Shown: positions 33,301-45,100 of the stretch, one piece after another | Layout of the letters: every line of letters begins with the position of its first letter | Numbering within the stretch: position 1 is the stretch's first letter | From: Corythucha ciliata | Taxonomy: Eukaryota; Arthropoda; Insecta; Hemiptera; Tingidae | Reading direction: 5' to 3' | Length of the DNA stretch: 64,000 nt | Assembly: GCA_038030265.1 (NCBI GenBank) | Contig: CM075942.1 | Span: 65,414,926 to 65,478,925, forward strand | Program-made: the position numbers and the translations under genes | The notes under the pieces: generated by a model | What the model saw: the letters and a program-made list of their open reading frames with translations, nothing else | Told to the model about the DNA's origin: nothing | The model's database searches: none

Positions 33301-34049
33301 TATTTCAAGGTATATTTGGTTGGCATGAAATACAGATTGAAGAATTATGAGTGAAAACATGGGCGTAGCCAGCGGAGGGCAGGAGTGGGCAGCTGCCCTC
33401 TCCTAGAATCAAAAGCGCAGATTTCGTGGGGCAACTGCCCACCCCAAAAAAAATCCCTGATCTGGCTTTTTTGTATTCCTCTCCATAAAACCAGTTTTGC
33501 GGATTTTTCTCAATAAAAAAAACAACACATTTTCGCTTATCGGTTTCATCAAAAATCAAAAATTCGCTGATGTTTGTTGCTGACAAACCGATTTGGAGAC
33601 CGATTTTTCACACTAAAATCCCATTTTCGAAGGTGCGACGGACAAATTTCGAGTGTTTTGGCTCGTGTTTACCCCGCTGTGCCATCCAGACTTATGGTGG
33701 GAGAGGAAATGCCAGCTCTGTTTACTGTCTCAGGTCTAAAAATTTAAAGTTTAGCTCCAAAAGTATCACTTTCCAGGGGGAAGGGAAGAGAAGTTTCAGG
33801 TTTTCGACATAAAATCCGAAATAGAAGGCTACAAACGACGGTTTTCCAGCAGATATTTATTTTTTGACGGATAGTGGCCGTTTCTGTGCAAATTTAGTCT
33901 TTGATGACCGTGAATTGACGCGATTCTAACCTTCAGATCCTGGTATAAGCCTGCAAAAAGGCAATGGTGCATGTGATATTTTCGCCAGTGAAGCTGGCCC
34001 ACAGGCGTGGATCCAGTTTTTCTTAAGAGAAGCTGCACAGAGTTTTTTT

Positions 34050-36580
34050 TTCCCCCGATTTTACTCGTGAATGAGCACTGTTTTTAGCCTCGAATTGAAG
34101 TTTTCCTTAATTTTAACTGAAACTGAGTGATTTTTCTCAATTCTACCTCGATTAACTAGCCCATTTTCTTCATTTTAGCCGTGAAAAGGTATCAAAAAAC
34201 CGTGAAATAACGCATTTTGACTTATTATTTCTCAATAATAAGTCTTTGTAATCGTATCGCAAAAAAAATTGTTTGACCCCCCCTCAAAATTTGTAGTTTT
34301 ACGTTTCAAAGTGCGTAGATTTTATTTTCTATTTGTATTACGGCCGGCACTGAGCATCGCCTAACCACAAATTGGTGCGTTCTGTCAATTTCAGCCACAC
34401 AAAAAAAAACAGTTTTTCCTCAATTTAACCCTCCATAGGTAAGGTGAACTCATGGGACGCGTATGGTAAGGTGGGGTCATGCAATACCCCATTGTTTTTT
34501 GACCTGTTGATCTGATTTTTCTTCAGCGATTTGCTAGAAAATTTGACCAGAGGTCCCTGAAAGTATGCTGAGTACATTGATATGGGTCTCTAAAGTGGCT
34601 GGTCCCCACATAAGAGAGCCAAAAAAGCGAGAATGGCTGAATCCGACCGTTTCCGTGTGGCACACGTCTACGAGTCGATTTGGCTGATAATTTTACTAGG
34701 TGACTATTTACGTATGCTGAATCCGGCGAAACGGGTCGCTAATGTGGTCGGTATATACAAAAAGAAGTAAAAATGCGAGAATGAATCTTCATCCAGAATA
34801 TTTTCGTGTTCTTCTCTTTCTTCGTCTCTTCTCTCAAGCTCCAGTCGAATGGCTTCTGAAGTACTAAACCTCGGACTAGCGGTCATTACTATATGAAACC
34901 ATAAAAAAGAGCGAGATAAACATGCATGGGCGCGTAAAATTACGGAATACATCACTATAAAGTGATCAAGAAATTCGATAAAAAATGTTACGGATTTGGT
35001 AAGGTGGGGTCTCACGAGACCCCAACGGCAAGATGTGATCTTTGAAGTTCAACACGGGACACTATTTACATGATACCATTTCGACGTTACGGCTGCTGCA
35101 AGAAGACAACCGAAGGAGAGGCTACCCAAGAGCTGGTTAATTTGCATCAATTATTCACCGATACGCGAGTAAAAGAAAACGAGTGGGGTCCCGCTAGACC
35201 CCACCTTACATATGGAGGGTTAACATGTGAATGCATGAACGCTATTTCTCAATTTTAGCCACGAGAATTCCAACAATCAACAACAAACGGTGACAATTTT
35301 GCCAATTCATTTTCCCTGAATTCTAGCCGCAAATTTGTTCTTTTTCCTAATTCTGCCTAGTGCAATTTTTTCTCCCTTCAAATTTTAGCAGTGAAAAGGT
35401 TCACAAAATCCGAGAGAGAGCGAATTTTATTAATTTTGACCGGGACGTGGCATCGCGAAACCTTGAAATGGGTATTTTCCTCAATGAATCAAGTTTTAGC
35501 CGTGAATAAGCACTTTTTTCAAAAATGTATGCGCTAAGTCACGCTCTTTCTCAATTTCCCCCGCAAACTTGCACATATATATATATAAGCTCTTTCTCAC
35601 AATGTTTACCGATGTTTGAGAAACCACGAACTGGCGCCTTATCTCAATTTTACCTGCGTGAATGAGCTCCGTTTATCAATTTTAGCCGTGAATTGGCGTA
35701 TTTCCTCAATTCAAGCCGCAAATGAGTGATTTGTCTCAATTCTACTTCAAACTAGCTCATTTCAATCATTTTAGCTGTGAAAAGGTCTCAAAAAACCGTG
35801 AAATAACGCATTTTTGATTTAATATTTGAATTACGGGCCAGCACTGGGCATCGCCTAATCACGAATTGGTGCGTTCTGTAAATTTCAGCCGCAAAATAAC
35901 AATTTTTTCTCAATTTAACATGTGGATGAACGCTATTTTCTCAATTTTAGCCACGACAATTCCACCAATCAACAACAAACAGTGACAATTTAGCCAATAA
36001 CTTGAGCAATTTTTTTCCCCCATCAAATTTTAGCAGTGAGCGTGTAAGCGAATTTCATTAGTTTTGACCCGGACGCTGCATCGCGAAACCTTGAAATGGG
36101 TATTTTCCTCAATTGCACGGGCCGACGAACAATTTCCCTTAATTTTAGCCGTGAATAAGCACTTTTTCAAAAATGTATGCGCTAAGTCACGCTCTTTCTC
36201 AATTGTACACCTTAGAAGCCATAATATAATGTATAAAAACGGTCAATTAGCACTTTTTTGCCATGTTTACTGAGATGTTTGTTTGAGAAACCATCGAACT
36301 TGGCGCCTCCTCTAGGCGTTTTTCCTCAATTCTAGCCGTAAATGAGTGATTTTTCTCAATTCTACATTAAACGAGCAATTATTATGTCAATTTTAGCTGT
36401 GAAAAGAGCTTTATATAAACCGTGAATCGTGAAACCGTAAATTGGTGTGTTTTCTCAGTTTCAACCGCGAATAATGAGATTTATTACTAAAATTTTAGCC
36501 GTGAATGGGTGTTTTTCCTCAATCTTAGCCGCAAAATGTGTCCTTTTTTGGATTTCATTCGCGAACGAGCCCTTTTTCTA
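34050..36580 (-). repeat. Degenerate 30-bp repeat array (reverse orientation) with higher-order units
   Basis: Units of the CTCAATTTTAGCCGTGAAT type. Longer blocks recur: 35440-35560 matches 36050-36205 (offset about 613), and 34330-34425 plus 35224-35300 matches 35830-35990. The block is interrupted by the TTAA element at 34429-35219. Confidence 0.85.
34429..35219. mobile_element. piggyBac-type MITE, 791 bp, flanked by TTAA
   Basis: TTAA at 34425-34428 and again at 35220-35223 bounds inverted ends CCCTCCATAGGTAAGGTG and CACCTTACATATGGAGGG. TTAA duplication with CCC/GGG termini is the hallmark of piggyBac-superfamily insertions. Subterminal AAGGTGGGGTC words repeat in both orientations. The interior has no transposase; open frames of about 100 codons carry no DDD motif. 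A homologous repeat unit at 35900-35960 shows the intact, uninterrupted TTAA site (35915-35918). Confidence 0.9.
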
Positions 36581-36679
36581 AAGATGTGGGACCCCCCCCC
36601 CTTCCAATCCGTGCCTAGCTGGCTGCCCACCCCTTAATCACGGTCTGGCTACGCCACTGTGAGGAAATAGAGCAAAACG

Positions 36680-38700
36680 AGTTCTTCCGGCCCAAAAATG
36701 GAGGAAAACGCTAATTCGTGGCTATTATAGAATTGTGATTAAGCGCAACAATATGCGGCTTCAAAACTAAAAAGCCCTAGTAGTTCATAGCTGGCATTGA
36801 GACAGCGCAAAATCACGAATTCTTCGGGCGAATTCGGGACTTTAATTGGGAAAAAGCAGTTGGCTAATACTGAGATAAGCGCTAATTCAGGAACAAAAAA
36901 GAGAAAAACGAGAATTCGCGTCTTAAAAATGAAGCAACACGCTAATTCACGGCTAAAATGGTGATGAAGAGCTACAATTAAGCATTGAGACAAAAATTGA
37001 GACAAAGTGCGAATTCACATATAAAAGGGAGAAACGCCAACTCATGGATTCTCGAGGCAACGTTGGGACGGAAATTGAGAAAAAGCGCTAATTTACGAGT
37101 GAAATTGACAAAAACGCGAATTCGCGTCTAAAAGTGCAGGAAAACGCTAATTAACGCTGCTAAGGTATGAAAAATTACGGTTTTATGGATAAAATCAAGA
37201 AAAAACGCTAAAAATCGCCGCTAAAATTAAGAAAATATGCTAATTCACTGCTAAAATTGAGGGGAAAAACGCTAATTCACGCCGACTCGCCGATTCTTGG
37301 GGCAACCTCAGGGCTGAAATTTAGAAAAAGCGATAATTCACGCGGCTAAAACTGAGAAAAACGCTAATTCACGGATAAAACAAAGAGAACAACGCCAATT
37401 CGAGTCTAAAAATAGAGACGCACGCTATTCACGGCTAAAATTGTGATAGAGTGTTACAATTTGGCAGCTTTTGAAAATTGAGAAACGTGCTAATTCATAC
37501 CTAAAATTGAGAAATCGCCTACGGATTCTCGGAGCTACAGGATTGAAATTGAGATAAAGGGGTGATTCGCAGCGTTGAAACCGAGAAAAACGCGAATTTG
37601 CGTCTAAAAATGGAGAACAACTCTAATTTACCGCTAATGGGTATGAAAAAGCTCTATAATTCGCAGCTAAAATCAAGAAATGTGCTCATTTACTGCTAAA
37701 ATTGAGGGTAAAAAGGGTAATTCACAGCTGAACTCCGGAAACTCTGAACTCGTGGATTCTTGGAAGAACTTCAGGAATAAAATTTAGATCAAGCGGCTAA
37801 ATGAATTGGAAAAGCGTCAATGCGCGGGTGAAATGTATTAAAACACGAATTGGCGTTTGAAATAGAGAAACGCTAAAGTAGGGGCACTCAAACGCTTTAC
37901 CTACTTAGCGGATTCTTGAGGGAACTTCACGGCTAGGAGTTTATAATAAACACCGATTCGCAGCTAAAAATGAGAAAATGTGCTAATTCCCTGCTGAAAC
38001 TAGAGAAATACGCTGATTCACAGTTGAAGTTGAGAAAACGCCAACTCGCGTATTCCTGGGGCAACTTCGGGAATAAAATTGAGAAAAAGCGCTATAATTC
38101 ATGCGGCACAAACCGCGACAAAACGCAAATTCGCGGTTAATAAAAAGAGATAAACACGAGTTCACGGCTTAAATTTAGAAAAAATGCTAATTTGCGGATA
38201 AAATTGGGAAAGAACACTCAAACTCTACCTAATTTGCAGATTCTTGAGGCAACTTTACGGCTAAGAGCTTATAAAAAGCGGCGATTCACAGGAAAAAATG
38301 AGAAAATGAGCTAAATCGCGGATAAAATTGAGAAAAAATCTATACTTCACAGCTGACATTGAGAAAACGCCAACTCGCGGATTCCTGAGGCAATTTCGGG
38401 AACAAAATTGAAAAAAAGGGCTATTATTTGAGTGGCTTAAACCGTGAAAAAACGCTAATTCGCGAGTAATGAATAGAGAAAAACACGAATTGGTGTTTAA
38501 CCTATAATTTGCAACTTTACGGCTAAGAGCTTATAAAAAAATTAGAAAATGAGCTAATTGGCGGATAAAATATCTATAATTCGCATCTAAAATGTGCTAG
38601 TAGAACTGAAAAAAAACTCTCATTCGCAGTTAAAATTGAGAAAATGCACATACACGGTTTTCAGAGGCATCTTTGTTGCTAAAATTGAGAAAAATGTGTA
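36680..38700 (+). repeat. Degenerate 30-bp repeat array (forward orientation), 2 kb, with 318-bp higher-order period
   Basis: Units of the GCTAATTCGCGGCTAAAA type. The block starting with GCGGATTCTTGAGG near 37918 recurs near 38234, with the following 250 bp aligned, giving a second-order period close to 318 bp. Orientation is opposite to the array ending at 36580. Confidence 0.85.
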
Positions 38701-38829
38701 CTTCAACGCAATTAAAAAGCATACTCTAGTTTAATTAGAGACTAATCGGCCTCCTAGAGATTTCCGCCCTGTGATCCACTAGAAACTCACGTTGTTCTAC
38801 AGTTCTTTAATTTCACAATTTGAGTTTCA

Positions 38830-39107
38830 CGGTCCTCGATGGTGCAATGGATACAATGCTCGCTTCGCAACTCAGCGGGCCTGGTTTCGAATCCAGCCAT
38901 TGCCCATTACACTATAAGGCTGCGGCAAGCTGTGGACACGGCACACTCAGCTTCGTGTGGCCGTCCCCAGCGGTATTGTGCGTTCAACAAACCGCGCACC
39001 CACCGGAAACGCCCGCGTAAGTACGGGTGTGAAGTGCACAGTTAGATCTGGGTATGGCGTAGAAGCCTGCCGGGTTCAAAGCTCGGCGCCCCTCCCCCCT
39101 CCCCCCA
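38830..39107 (+). mobile_element. tRNA-derived SINE, copy 2
   Basis: Homologous to 14738-15034 throughout: tRNA-like head, body with CAACAAACCGCGCACC, and terminal hairpin GCCGGGTTCAAAGCTCGGC. It lacks about 19 bp before the hairpin and ends in a C-rich tail rather than poly-A. The B box has one change (GTTTCGAATCC). Confidence 0.9.
38840..38894 (+). promoter_or_regulatory. Pol III internal promoter (A and B boxes), SINE copy 2
   Basis: A box TGGTGCAATGG at 38840-38850 is a full match to the consensus. The B box at about 38884-38894 is altered at one position, so promoter strength may be reduced. Confidence 0.75.
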
Positions 39108-39109
39108 AA

Positions 39110-41246
39110 TACGTTGAGACGGACGAGCGAGACGTGGAACGAGAATTTTCAAATATAATTCGGTAGGTATAGTGTTTGTGACTTCTCGCATGGTATCAGC
39201 TTATGACTGGCTGACGCCTATGGAGCAGCGACCCGTCCAGAATGTTCCAGTGTCATCCAGTTTACACTTGGGTGAGGAAGGCGAGTATACCAAGACATCA
39301 AGGCGTCGAGTGCTCTCTAGGGGTGAGCCGTGAGAGACACCATTATAATGTAACAAGGGGCCCGTTTACAATTTTATGGTACAGACATTTTAGTTTTTCG
39401 AATGTTCCTTAAAGTGAGGGAATTGATTTTTGCTTACGTATAATAAATCACGGGAATTTCACCCTTTTAAACCATCCCCTCACCAATCCTTTCAAAGGTG
39501 CGATAAAACCAGAAGACATTTTCTTCCAAGGAAGGCTTCACTATAGTGAGGAGTTTTTTCTTCCTCCTGTTAGACATTTATCCCCTCCCCGCCCCATCCA
39601 TTTACCAGTAAAACATTTCTTCCAACGGTCCCACTATTGATCATGACGAAACCCCCCATTCAGTCGGAATCACTTTTCGTTAGGCATTTTATGTTGCTGA
39701 GGGGTCAAATGGAATGAACACTCAAGGACGCTTGACTCCAACACCTGCGAATGTTTTTCGTCATCAAAGAAACATTTTGCAATCGTAATTTAAGCCTCCT
39801 AACTTTTATTTTTAGTTCAGAGAGCGGAGGGCGGGGAGTGAAAAACATCTAGCACCTGGCGGCCAGTGGAGATCAAGATAAAACGTGCAAAAATGTAAGG
39901 AAAACGTTTGTTTGACCTTGCTGTCACTCGCTGTTTGATATTTTGCATTTTGCATTCACTTCGTTTTTTTTTTTCTCCCCACCTTGAAGCGTCAGGGGAA
40001 GAAGAGTCCAGACGAAGTGGGCAACCATGGAACGAAGGGAAGTTTTGTCGACAAGCTGTCTCGTTTTGTGAAAAGGGTCTAGAGAAAGGACAATTAGTGA
40101 TCAACGTGGAGAAAAAGAGTGAGGGTGAAATGGGTTTTTCTATGCGGGGGTGCCTTAAAGAGATCAATTGGAAATCAAGAGAATGCAGTAAGACTTCTAT
40201 TGAATGAAAGAAAAAAAAATAAAAAAATATTAATAATAAAATATATATCTATTCTGAAAATAAAATAATTGATTTTAAACCGCCAAACTATTAACCGCAT
40301 TCTTTGCGTCGCAGGACATTAGCGCAACCCATAATAACAACGTGCAATAACTGGACAGTCCTCTGATTTCCGAATGATTCACATCGGCTTTACGCTTCTA
40401 TTGAGTTTGTAACAAGAAATATGAATGGGCAAATCATCGTACAAAGCGAGCCTCTGCAAGTGCCTCTTGAGCTTTGAAATGCACTACATCCTTCCATAAA
40501 CTCGAATATGTCGACCTTTGTTTATAAATATCGAGCCCTATAGATACGTGTTTTTGCACAATTTTGAGGGCCTCGCGGTGTATATGAAAGACTTGAATTT
40601 CATTGTGAGAAGTTCCTTTTGTCCTTTTAAAGTGACGTTGAAGACTGGCGGTTTTTCCTCCTTTTCTCATTAGTCATCTGCAACCACACTCATACCTATT
40701 ATTGATGTTCACTTGGTCTCACAATTGGGGAGGTGAGAAGGTGAAATGTCCGAATGGGAGAAAGAATTGAAGCTTTTTTTTTTCTCATATTTAGTAAACT
40801 ACGAATGGCTTCTTTTTTGTTCATGGTGACTCCAGCCTCTTTTCCCTAAACAATATCTTTTAAGCTGCACTCTCGGAGCATGGAAAAGCTTTTAACTACG
40901 ATGACAATGGAACGAGTTCTTCTCTTAATGTAAATCTCTCTTTACTTAAGTTTCTTTTACACGGAGTTACTTACACGGGATCTCTTTTGGTAAAAATCTG
41001 CTATGTTCGTCAATAAGTAGGTAATCACGCATTTTTAAAATTATATCTCCGGCAGCGCATAATTAATTATTTCACATGACCATGCATTTCAATAACCTCG
41101 CCCTGGAAAATAATGTCCAGTTTATTGATGAATAAACACGAAATCAAGTTTAATTCAACAGCCACGAAAATAAACCCCCGATTTTAATCAAGGTAAACAA
41201 GCGATGACCACTTTGTTCTTTTTTACTGTTCACCTTTAAGAACACT
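39110..41246. other. Gene-free, single-copy-looking DNA
   Basis: No domain or repeat was identified. Two modest open frames (39908-40207 plus, 40670-40434 minus) encode unrecognised peptides. The minus one starts with ATG after a stop and is Lys/His-rich, but there is no supporting splice or homology evidence. Confidence 0.45.
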
Positions 41247-41410
41247 CTTAAAGGGTAGCAGCCAGGTTTGGTTTACACGATGAATAAAACCTTAACCGTT
41301 ACCCCTCCCTTAAGCAGCATCATTCTATTTTCATTCTGCCCAGGAATCATTTTATTTTCCCTGTAGTCTGGAGGTTATCGTCATCAACATTGGCAGGAAT
41401 GTTCTATAAT
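41247..41410. repeat. Dispersed 164-bp repeat, copy 1
   Basis: Begins CTTAAAGGGTAGCAGCC and ends GGCAGGAATGTTCTATAAT. Almost identical to 51499-51661; this copy has an extra GCA in TTAAGCAGCATCATT and small changes. Function unknown. Confidence 0.9.
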
Positions 41411-42376
41411 TAGTTAAGGCTGTTGACGGTGAAGCTTTGAAAATCACCCTGAGACAAGAGATGGCGCTGTACATCGCGGGGAAAAAATTAAAATGGGAAA
41501 TTTTAGTACGAAAACTATACACCAGAATTCGTTTTCCTAACTTCTTACTTGAAGCCCTGATTATTTGAACATTTTCGCATCTAGATATCTTTTTGAGTCA
41601 GAAGTCAGAACTGTCAGAAGAAGTGCCCTTGACCCCGCGAGTTTATTACAAGTGAAGTGTGATCTGATAATGATAATAATAATGCCTCAGCCAGTGTCTA
41701 GTGATGCTCTAAATGAAATCAGAAACGTACCAATTTCTCTTCAAGTTGTAGTGTATACGAAATAGGAGTGCAATAAATAAGATGACATTATTATTGTGTC
41801 AGTCATTTTCCCGAGATATAGATTTTAGGCGAAAGCATAACGCCTGGAAAACAAGCCCAAGGAAACGATCAAGTTGCCGTCAGAAAGAATTATTTTTCTT
41901 TACCTGAGTACACGTCGGAAAATTAGACTGTCATACTAAACCTGATAATTTTTACGGTAGATAATAATTATTGACTATTCGACAATTGTACTGTTTCTAC
42001 CGATAAATTCGAAATTTGGGCAGTGTACGTCGAATTAGCTAGCAATGTTAGTGCTTTGGATAATGACTGTAAAAATGACTATTGATCAAAACTATCCCTT
42101 GAAACTACGATTACGATTCATTATTTCTCGACTGTGAATGGAAAACTTGCATGACTGCCCGATTTGGGGGAAAAGTATACCGGTGAATTGACACATGCGG
42201 ACAAGTATATTAAGTCCCTGACCGATTCACTGCTTCTGGTGATTTTTAAATAAATTTCAAAGTTCTTCAGGAGGGGATGGATGGTACGAGGGAAAAATGA
42301 CGTCAATGTGCAGTTTTGAAGCATTTGAGAAAACTCTAAAATGTTTTGTTTACAAATAACAAGAAAAATTAAACCC
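41410..42376. other. AT-rich, no gene seen
   Basis: Short frames only. Nothing repetitive beyond simple AT-rich words. Confidence 0.5.
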
Positions 42377-42555
42377 CAGGGGGCCTATTCTCTAACTCCA
42401 AAGCAATAGCTTTTTCGCAGTCTAATGCAATTTATTTCATTAATCATTTATTTCATTATGAAATTTATTTCATTAATTTTCTTCAAACAAATGAATGAAA
42501 TAGTCACATGGCTGGCGAAAAAAATATTGCTTGTTGTTAGAGAATAGGCCCCCAG
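42377..42555. mobile_element. 179-bp MITE, same family as 2728-2870
   Basis: The ends CAGGGGGCCTATTCTCTAAC and GTTAGAGAATAGGCCCCCAG form an essentially perfect 20-bp inverted pair. The interior has several ATTTCATTA repeats and no coding. The ends match those at 2728 apart from one G and a T/A change. Confidence 0.85.
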
Positions 42556-43016
42556 AAAACGCGTATTCCCCCCTCTTCCCAACACCATCCAATTCATTAA
42601 CTGCCCTTTGACGCAATCAAACCCCCACTCAACATTTTAAAAAATTCGCCTAAAAAAACCCTTGATTGATTTCAATGTCTAATGTGGGCAATTGTCTTGT
42701 TGAAGCATCCTCTTCAAGAAACACCAGTGATTGAAAAATGTGCAAGTTCCCCATTGGTGATTTATCGGCAGAAGAATATGTATGCGCAGAAAACTACGCC
42801 TTTCACGCCAAGTCGTGAGAAAAGAGGTCTGTCTCTTTGCTGCAGTCAAGAAAAACACATGATTTGATTGATGTGAGACCTATACCGAGTGTATTTGGTC
42901 CACGTGGCACAAATAAAGCAGGTGATTCTAGACCATATTTACGTCAAAAAATGACGAAATATACCATGGTCCGAATATCAACCGTTTCCGACAAAAACGC
43001 ACTTTTCTGCTTTTTC

Positions 43017-43836
43017 AATGCATCGCTGGTTTTCGTCAAACAAACTGCAATAACTCTCACAATTTTCGTCGCACGTAATATTGTAGCACGCCACTGAAAA
43101 AGGCACAAAATTGTCTTTTTATTATGTCTACATGGTTTTGGAATCAGCTTGAGTTGAAGGCCGTTAATGCTGAGCTGAATTCCCAAGTTGTCCTATTTTA
43201 CCATCAAACACGTTTTTTCCAACAGCTTTAGTTCACTCACAGCACATCGAGCATTCTTATGAAACACGAATGATACAGAAAAAATAAAATAAATAAATTG
43301 AAATACCTATTGTGTTTTGTGTGGCTCTATGAGGGGGGGGGGGTTTATGAGTGAAGAATTCACTGCATTCGTATTTTTATAATTCTGAGACCGATTTAGC
43401 GATTTGGATTTAATCATCCACCAATAAGACGATAGTTCTCTTTTATTTCCAGTGGCTACAACAGCCTTATTTTGGCGATTACACTTGACAATTTCAAACC
43501 TTTGTCCAAATTTGTTGGCTGTTACAGTGGCAATGTCTATTTCATCGTAGGTCGTTGGAAAGCTTTTTTAAAGAAGAAGTTTTTTCCGCAGAGCGACTCA
43601 TCTTGATAATGCTGTGTGCGAAATTAAAGCTGTTAGAAAACCCTTGTTTGATGGAAAAAGAGGACAATTTGGAAATTCAGCCCAGTATTAAGGGCCTTTA
43701 ACTCAAGCTGATTCCAAAACCACGTAGAAATAATAAAAATACAATTTTGTGCCATTTCAGTGGTGTGCTTCTTTATTTCGTGCGGCGAAAATTGTTGGAG
43801 TTATTGCAGTTTGCATGAGGAAAACCAGCGATGCGT
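43017..43836. repeat. 820-bp inverted repeat with 216-bp arms
   Basis: The left arm 43017-43232 and right arm 43621-43836 are reverse complements with moderate divergence. Matched words include GCATCGCTGGTTTTC, GGCACAAAATTGT, GGTTTTGGAATCAGCTTGAG and AACAGCTTTA. The 388-bp loop contains a G-run (43332-43343). The arms encode similar peptides in one frame, but without known motifs. Likely a foldback transposon. Confidence 0.85.
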
Positions 43837-44111
43837 TAATTGTGAAAAGAACAAGCAATGAATATCATCCCACTTCTCTGTTGGAGTGCTCAATGTGTGT
43901 ACTCAAAAGAAATGTGACCTCAGAAAATAATCAAACTTCGCGCACAACAAACACAGCAGCTGTTACGGGCACACTATCCATTGGCGGTGGTTTTTCCCAG
44001 CGTTATGGAGATACCATCCATGTCTAGCGACACTAAGGCACTATAAAACACGAGTACTGCAACACGGAAATCGGCGCCATGCTTGGTCCCTCACATGATT
44101 GTAATTAATAC

Positions 44112-44247
44112 CTGCGACCCTATTCAGAGGCGTCGGGGAAAATGCCGCAAGTGCGGTTGCCAAGGTGGGATAATGTTATTTCTTATACGGCGTCCTTGGA
44201 TCCCTCTTGCGGCATTTTCTTCTCGACAACTCTGAATAGGCCCCCTG
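44112..44247. mobile_element. 136-bp MITE with long inverted ends, GGGGCCTATTC type
   Basis: Almost the whole unit is an inverted repeat: the right end, complemented, begins CAGGGGGCCTATTCAGAG and reaches AAAATGCCGCAAG. The left end has CCCTATTCAGAGGCG and the same AAAATGCCGCAAG. It shares the terminal GGGGCCTATTC with the MITEs at 2728 and 42377. Confidence 0.75.
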
Positions 44248-45100
44248 ATCTCATTGACAAGTAATATATTTTGATTCATTTCGATCGCGTTCCGCGTTTG
44301 TTTGCTGTTACGATGACAATTTTTTCATTCATGATATTTTGTTTACCCTAACAACTGAGGGACCAAATATGGCGCTGAAATCCGTGTTGCAGTACCTGTG
44401 TTTTAAAGGTTCTCTAGCGACACTTGAACAAGATTGAATCGAATCTGGACGAGCCATTGAACGAGGCGGCCCGGTAGTGCCTATGTCTCACAGGCATAAG
44501 GAGTTCGTTGTGTGACTCATTCTTTGTATCATCTTTACATGAGAAGAGTGTTAAAATGACAAGATTTAGTCCAGTCAAAAGGGGAATTGGCCGAGACAAA
44601 CGTATAGAAGTAGTTTTGTCAACGGATCTTATGTTCCTTGGAGTGCTGAATCCGAATCTGAACTTTGCCAACAAAAAATCGGTCGGCTGCTCGTCGAAAA
44701 TCGCAAAAAAAAAACTGGAAATTTTCTTACTTTTTATACTCAATCGGTTGTATCTCTGGAACTAAGTACTTTTCGATGATTGCGCTCCTTTGCATTTTTG
44801 AAATAGACTAAGTTTGCGACTGTTTAAGCCCCATTGTATCTCCGTACGACTAATGGTTCCTGAGATATGGCCCGTCAAAAATTGACCATTTTCTGCCGCT
44901 GACGGAAATTGGCTGGAGCCTGAAGCTGGAAAAACTCATAAACGCTTGGCAATCTCTTTCAGATACACATCCTTCCATTTCCTAAAAAAATCCTGAAGAT
45001 TCCAAGTTGGGTGTTGGCGCTGCACGATCTCAAATTTGGATTTGAGACCCTTTTGTTCGATTTGGTGAAATATCTCTGAGACCATCGGTGTAGACTAATC
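44248..45100. other. Unassigned repeat-like stretch
   Basis: Phrases such as GTGCTGAATCCGAATCTGAA and CTGAGATATGGCCCG recall dispersed non-coding repeats (compare ATGCTGAATCCGGCG near 34710), but no boundaries or genes were found. Confidence 0.35.

Larger units (their letters stand above)
33358..36660. mobile_element. Composite element with GGCGTAGCCAG ends and internal 30-bp array
   Basis: The left end reads ATGGGCGTAGCCAGCGG. The right end reads CTGGCTACGCCACTGTG, whose complement is CACAGTGGCGTAGCCAG. Both ends are followed inward by G/C-runs and a GGGCAGCTGCCC- or GGCTGCCCACC-like zone. Inside are 33-bp-type repeats (33480-33800), then the 30-bp array. Left-end copies recur at 45101, and in reverse at 12745-12830 and 59710-59790. 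No coding sequence. A large non-autonomous element is the likeliest reading. Confidence 0.55.

Noticed and set aside
22790..38700. Short regularly spaced repeats as a CRISPR array
   Set aside because: Units are degenerate and contiguous with no invariant repeat/unique spacer pattern, there are no cas genes, and the setting is eukaryotic.
39908..40670. Two opposing frames as small host genes
   Set aside because: No motif, codon-use or splice evidence. Kept only as a note in the gene-free stretch.
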